This document shows positions 62,301 through 64,000 of a DNA stretch of 64,000 nucleotides, in pieces. Each line of letters opens with the position of its first letter. Position 1 is the stretch's first letter. The translations under genes were made by a program, and so were the position numbers. The notes under the pieces were generated by a model. That model was not told where the DNA came from. It did no database searches and was given only the letters and a program-made list of their open reading frames with translations. The stretch comes from Microbacterium sp. Clip185 (GTDB taxonomy: Bacteria > Actinomycetota > Actinomycetes > Actinomycetales > Microbacteriaceae), in contig NZ_CP117996.1 of the NCBI RefSeq assembly GCF_028743715.1, positions 620,001 to 684,000 of the forward strand. The letters are read 5' to 3'.

Positions 62301-63259
62301 AGAACCTCTCGGGCGCCTCCATCCAGTCGCTGGTGTGGACGCTTCCCGACGGCTCGGCGCTGCCGGCGACGCAGCAGGGCTCCGGCTGGAGCGCCCGCTG
62401 GGAGCAGACGTTCTCGGGCGACGCGGTCTGGCGTCCGGGTGAGGTCATCACGGGCTCCGCGACCCTCACGCTCGACGGGGGACAGCCTCATGTCGACCGT
62501 GCGGTGGTCGATGCCGAGGGTGTCGCCAGCGGCATCCCGGTCACGGATCGAGACGACTACAACGCGTTCACGTCCGGCATCCAGGTGATCAAGTACGACG
62601 GCGATAAGGCCGATCCGGCGGTGAAGGATGCTTCGGGAGGCTGGGTCGTGCCCACCAAGCCGCTCGTCGACGCCGCTCAGGACGCCAACGACCGTGACCA
62701 CGCCGTGAAGTACGAGGCGGGCAGCACCCACACGGTGCGCTGGGTCGTCACGAACACCGGCTCGACGTGGCTGACGGCGATCGACCTGACCGACGCCACG
62801 GCGAACGGTCCCGACGTGGAACGCTGGAGCGCCGACCTGTCGGCGTTCGGGGGACCCGCGGCGTACGACTTCGTCGCGAGCGGAACGTGGCACGGGATGA
62901 TCCCGCCCGGGGCGTCCTTCTTCGCCGAGGGCACCCTGCGCCTCGGTGAGGGGGTCAGCCACGCGGACACCGTGAGCGTCGGCGGCACTCCCGTCGTGCC
63001 GGCCACCGACAGCAACGGTGTGCCGACCGGGCAGCCGCAGGTCGACGGGTCGGGTACGCCCGTCCCCGTGACCGACCGATCGGGAGCCCCCGTGCGACTG
63101 ACCGACAGCGATCCCTTCCACGCCTATGCGCCGGGAGCGCTGGCGGTGACCGGAATCACCCTGTCGATCACCGGTGCGGTGCTGGCGGCACTCCTGCTGC
63201 TGACCATCGGACTCATGGCCGTGGTCGTCGCCCGAGGACGACGCCGGGCCCGAGCCTGA
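56396..63259 (+). CDS. Giant repetitive surface protein with SdrD-B and DUF5979 domains and LAVTG sorting signal
   Basis: A 2287-residue wall protein. Signal peptide (about residues 1-38), an SdrD-B-like domain ([18 protein letters not shown]), a ~450-residue region with beta-propeller-like repeats ([20 protein letters not shown]), a second SdrD-B domain ([19 protein letters not shown]), four DUF5979-type domains (ITVTKDVTG motifs), then three ~340-residue tandem units (residues 1234 on). The C-terminus has LAVTG (2249-2253), a hydrophobic helix and RGRRRARA: a class E sortase-type signal. CGGAGGA is the ribosome site of the ATG at 56396. Likely adhesin or stalk. Confidence 0.9.
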   Translation: MPTALARPRHARRRLLGAAMAWTLALTGVGLAAAAPASAAPEDEVRGTVFRDFNGNGFFDTGNAAGTGQANDRGLAGVTVTVVDGAGTTLGTTTSAADGTYAIDASDALSSHVRVEFSDWPTAYEPSGTSTAGSNGTSVQFAEVGQSGVDFALNQPADYSQAQAPIVTSIQRAGAPSAAQGGSAAAINGAAITALPYQASYRGAQPSGFANLTTLATFGEVGAVSSVVYQAQSNTVFAFATYKRQSGLGSLGIGGVYRVSDVLGADGKPSDAGSVTPWLDLTDLGIDLGTAASNAARGLTSATTATHDVDGFEKAGKIGVGGVALSADGSTLYFVNLNDKKLYAIDVSDPAVTPTTYTSWDLGLGDGQRPWAVTVHGGSIYVGYVDSGETAAGPRPGLAAAAADMSLHVLATPADAPGTWTEVLSSSLGYAKGDVAMGALGTQAKRWNSWTDTWTWSGGSVSEANGGWHIYPQPILSSLYFDDQGYLSLGLLDRTAVQGGNRNWGTVSTGFYETASGGDLLIAAPSGAGFVMENNGVVGTRTAAVGATPEGPGGREFYDDRQNLGGGTYHRENSLGSVIGMRGTGEVVATTYDPLGGIRLAGLQWFNQNNGRSISGYEQTLDGGGSASPDGTFQKGGGLGAVALVAREAPVEIGNRVWFDADQDGIQDADEPSIAGVTVELRDSTGNVVATKVTDENGEYYFRSDADGFATSGDYTVTFVKPTSGNVDLRGPNAASFGDVRWEDASFTKTAQGGDRAIDSNADASGNAPVTIAGAGFNDHTIDAGFVANVPFTVEKDIDASGGAATDGQQFTIDLAARDFRGGSLSPPLTQNSVTLEAGEVSGAFTVPVGTRIKLSESDPKVKSYVVSGAGAADADGYHALTGTGTTLALVVTNTLFAPGTITVTKDVTGDFSLASDQLADAVFTVAYTSAAGSGTLELKSADWKATSIPLPYGTVVTLSEPTITGVDPSVAFATPVWSSGDNGDGTATVTVGDGTDTALTLTNPSTLLTGSFSITKDVTGPGASRVPATTAFVAEYSVDGGTTWTDLAEVVDGETVAGPAALPTGSSVLVREKAAPTLPDVAWGQVAFSGTGVVDNGDGTATITIGNGTTVQVTMQNPTTPLNGQFSVTKDVTGPAETLLDADTTFDVDYVWSGGNGTLTVRNGETATSPSFPTGTVVTVTEVAPTDGLPAGADWGTPALTIDGTPAANGSTITIGDATTIAVVVDNPTTVTPTVEIRKGDGDEATSTIVHEADTVADGQAYGPDESRSVVFRVVNTGPEPLRKVAITDATVAGGAVTQLSFAFPDGSTTAADYDAATGVWTAEWANTFAPGTTEWAVGDVIVGTAQLTPRVGDGAHQDVATVTAEGALSGQPVGDENGYNAFTGAIQVIKYDGNLPDPVVKDATGGWTTPAKPLLSPAQDANTQDTAVTYPVLTPQKVRWVVTNTGDTWLTDLSLVDLTQNGPAVGDDWTADLSAFGGPADYSFTANGNWQGLLPPGASFFAEGTLTLPASTTHADEVTVVGTVVVPETDADGKPTDQPATSGGTPVTAKHDDGTPYTVTDEDPFHAETGVGPIVDIQKGDGSGTTIDNEADTMADGEAYTPGETRTIVFRSTNTGDEPLVSVELGDVTIAGGAVVSMSWTLPDGTALPATQDAATGAWTASWPGPWQPGDVITGTASLTLGAASEAHVDRASVDAVGQLSGIPVTDSNDYNAFTGAIQVIKYDGNLADPAITDETGAWVTPAKPLADAAQDANDADHAVEYPVGVAQPVRWVVTNAGTTWMTDITLTDTTDAGPAIGADWTADLSAFGGPADYSFAESGPWDGLLPPGASFFAQGTLTLAAAASHADTVDVTGTVVVPAVGADGVTPNGEPLLVDGDAVRATVPSPDDPSVRVPFVLSDDDPFHARTGVGPYVDIEKGDGEGTTIANDADTMGDGQNYANGETRTIVLTVTNTGDEDLHRVVLSDENLSGASIQSLVWTLPDGSALPATQQGSGWSARWEQTFSGDAVWRPGEVITGSATLTLDGGQPHVDRAVVDAEGVASGIPVTDRDDYNAFTSGIQVIKYDGDKADPAVKDASGGWVVPTKPLVDAAQDANDRDHAVKYEAGSTHTVRWVVTNTGSTWLTAIDLTDATANGPDVERWSADLSAFGGPAAYDFVASGTWHGMIPPGASFFAEGTLRLGEGVSHADTVSVGGTPVVPATDSNGVPTGQPQVDGSGTPVPVTDRSGAPVRLTDSDPFHAYAPGALAVTGITLSITGAVLAALLLLTIGLMAVVVARGRRRARA
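60095..63127 (+). repeat. Three tandem ~1.0-kb protein-coding repeats
   Basis: Units begin at 60095, 61118 and 62135, each opening with V(E/D)I(R/Q/E)KGDG...DTM(A/G)DG and containing NTGDE(P/D)L, then IQVIKYDG(N/D), WVVTN.G.TW and [13 protein letters not shown] blocks. Unit lengths are 1023, 1017 and about 993 bp. The DNA is similar enough for slippage or recombination to change copy number. Confidence 0.85.
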
Positions 63260-63264
63260 CCCGC

Positions 63265-63295
63265 GTCGCCACCCCGCCGAGCGCGGGGTGGCGAC
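63265..63295 (+). terminator. Terminator hairpin after the surface protein gene
   Basis: GTCGCCACCCCGC (63265-63277) and its complement (63283-63295) form a 13-bp stem over a CGAGC loop, 6 nt past the stop at 63259. Confidence 0.85.
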
Positions 63296-63465
63296 GCCAG
63301 CCGACATGTCGCATCCGGTGAGCGCACGCCCGCCCCTGTCCGCTGACGTGGACGGGGGCATCGGCGTGCGCCCGGAAGCCGCATCCGATCGGCTCCGTTG
63401 CCGCGCCGTAAGGTGGAAGCGGCGGCGAGACGTTCGATACCCGGGCCCACCGCCGGAGACGACCC

Positions 63466-64000
63466 GATGAGCCTGTCCGCTGTGCCGCGTGCCGGCGTCG
63501 GCGTCCTCGCGCGATCCCGCCTGGTGACCGCGCTCGATGACGCGGCGCCGCTGGTGGTCCTGCACGCGCCCATGGGGTACGGCAAGACCGTCGCGATGGC
63601 GCAGTGGGCGCGCAGCACCGACCGGCGCGGCGTCTGGATGCGGGTGCGCGACGGCGGCGGCGAACCGCGCCCCTTCGTGCAGCAGCTCGCCGCCCAGCTC
63701 GCGGACGCGGGTCTGCTGGACGAGGGCGATCCGCTGCGTACCGCGGCGGAGACGCTCGCCGTCGACGACGATCCGTGGGGGCTGCTCGCCCGGGGCCTGC
63801 GGCGCCAGAGGGGGCCCATCGCCATCGCGCTCGACGACGGCGATCGACTGTCGGAGGCCACGGTGCGGGGACTCATCGAGGTCCTCGCCGACGTGCCCGA
63901 GCTCCTCGTGCGGGTCGCCGTGCGCCGTGCCTCCCTTTTCACCGAGCCGAGCCTCGCGGTCCTCGTCGACGCGGTCATCGTGGGCAGGGAGGAGCTCGCG
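63466..64000 (+). CDS. MalT/LuxR-type ATPase regulator, 5' part (cut by window end)
   Basis: The first 178 codons of a large STAND-type regulator. Walker A is HAPMGYGKTVAMAQW, the form typical of LuxR/MalT (LAL) regulators, and IAIALDDGDRL is a Walker B-like segment. The gene runs off the window, so the DNA-binding end is unseen. It lies 206 bp after the surface protein gene; control of that gene is possible but unproven. Confidence 0.85.

Noticed and set aside
61385..63565. Very long minus-strand open frame (726 codons) opposite the surface protein
   Set aside because: It mirrors the repetitive plus-strand gene; the Arg/Asp/Val/Gly-rich composition and lack of recognisable motifs show it is an antisense shadow of GC-rich codons.
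1..64000. tRNA, rRNA, riboswitch or insertion sequence
   Set aside because: No cloverleaf-like clusters, ribosomal motifs, transposase genes or terminal repeats with target duplications were found by eye; a covariance-model search would be needed to exclude small RNAs.

Overview
The window looks like chromosome of a very high-GC actinobacterium of the family Microbacteriaceae, most likely Microbacterium or a close relative (inferred from style, not from a database match). The signs are strong G/C third codon positions, many ATGA/GTGA stop-start overlaps, several apparently leaderless genes with a TAnnnT box 7-8 nt before the start, DtxR-type iron boxes, a DUF222-HNH gene, a tyrosine-kinase/phosphatase pair, and extragenic repeats on short stems. 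No tRNA, rRNA, insertion sequence, integrase or CRISPR array was seen.

Layout. 0-9.2 kb: mixed housekeeping and unknown genes: a PAS histidine kinase without a response regulator, three membrane proteins of unknown role, the last ~75 residues of a lost SulP transporter (STAS domain), a DUF222-HNH nuclease gene, a lipoprotein, a DUF218 protein and a HAD phosphatase. 9.2-22.9 kb: an exopolysaccharide locus with UDP-glucose dehydrogenase, a Wzy-like polymerase, a hexapeptide acetyltransferase, a Wzx-like flippase, four GT4 glycosyltransferases, GDP-6-deoxy-mannose reductase, GDP-mannose 4,6-dehydratase and a WbaP/WcaJ-type initiating phosphoglycosyltransferase. The glycosyltransferases and the gmd-rmd pair are translationally coupled. 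23.1-30.7 kb: TetR with a membrane protein, a divergent UGT-type glycosyltransferase, a lipase-peptidase pair, a divergent Lrp/AsnC regulator and a GPH sugar transporter. 30.8-36.9 kb: siderophore-iron uptake, with two near-duplicate binding lipoproteins facing away from each other, each behind a DtxR-like box, followed by two permeases, an ATPase and a flavin-type siderophore-interacting protein. 37-39.4 kb: a secreted protein and a Wzz/BY-kinase. 39.5-45.4 kb: a small membrane peptide, an orphan NarL-type kinase and a MacAB-like system (lipoprotein, fusion protein, ATPase, permease). 45.7-52.9 kb: phosphoribosyltransferase + amidohydrolase, a PPOX-type protein, a PAS kinase, a flavin reductase, a low-molecular-weight tyrosine phosphatase and a CPBP protease. 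52.9-64 kb: a coupled three-gene exported system (beta-helix lipoprotein, small lipoprotein, Tat-exported DyP peroxidase), a 2287-residue repetitive surface protein with an LAVTG sorting signal, and the start of a MalT/LuxR-type ATPase regulator.

How the genes may work together: the sugar-nucleotide enzymes (UDP-glucuronate and GDP-6-deoxy-D-mannose type sugars), initiating transferase, glycosyltransferases, flippase and polymerase form a Wzx/Wzy pathway. The BY-kinase and the phosphatase further along are its expected length-control partners. Iron uptake is predicted to be DtxR/IdeR controlled. The most novel-looking items are the DyP/lipoprotein/beta-helix operon beside the giant adhesin, and the families of short inverted repeats, some of which supply the stop codons of neighbouring genes.
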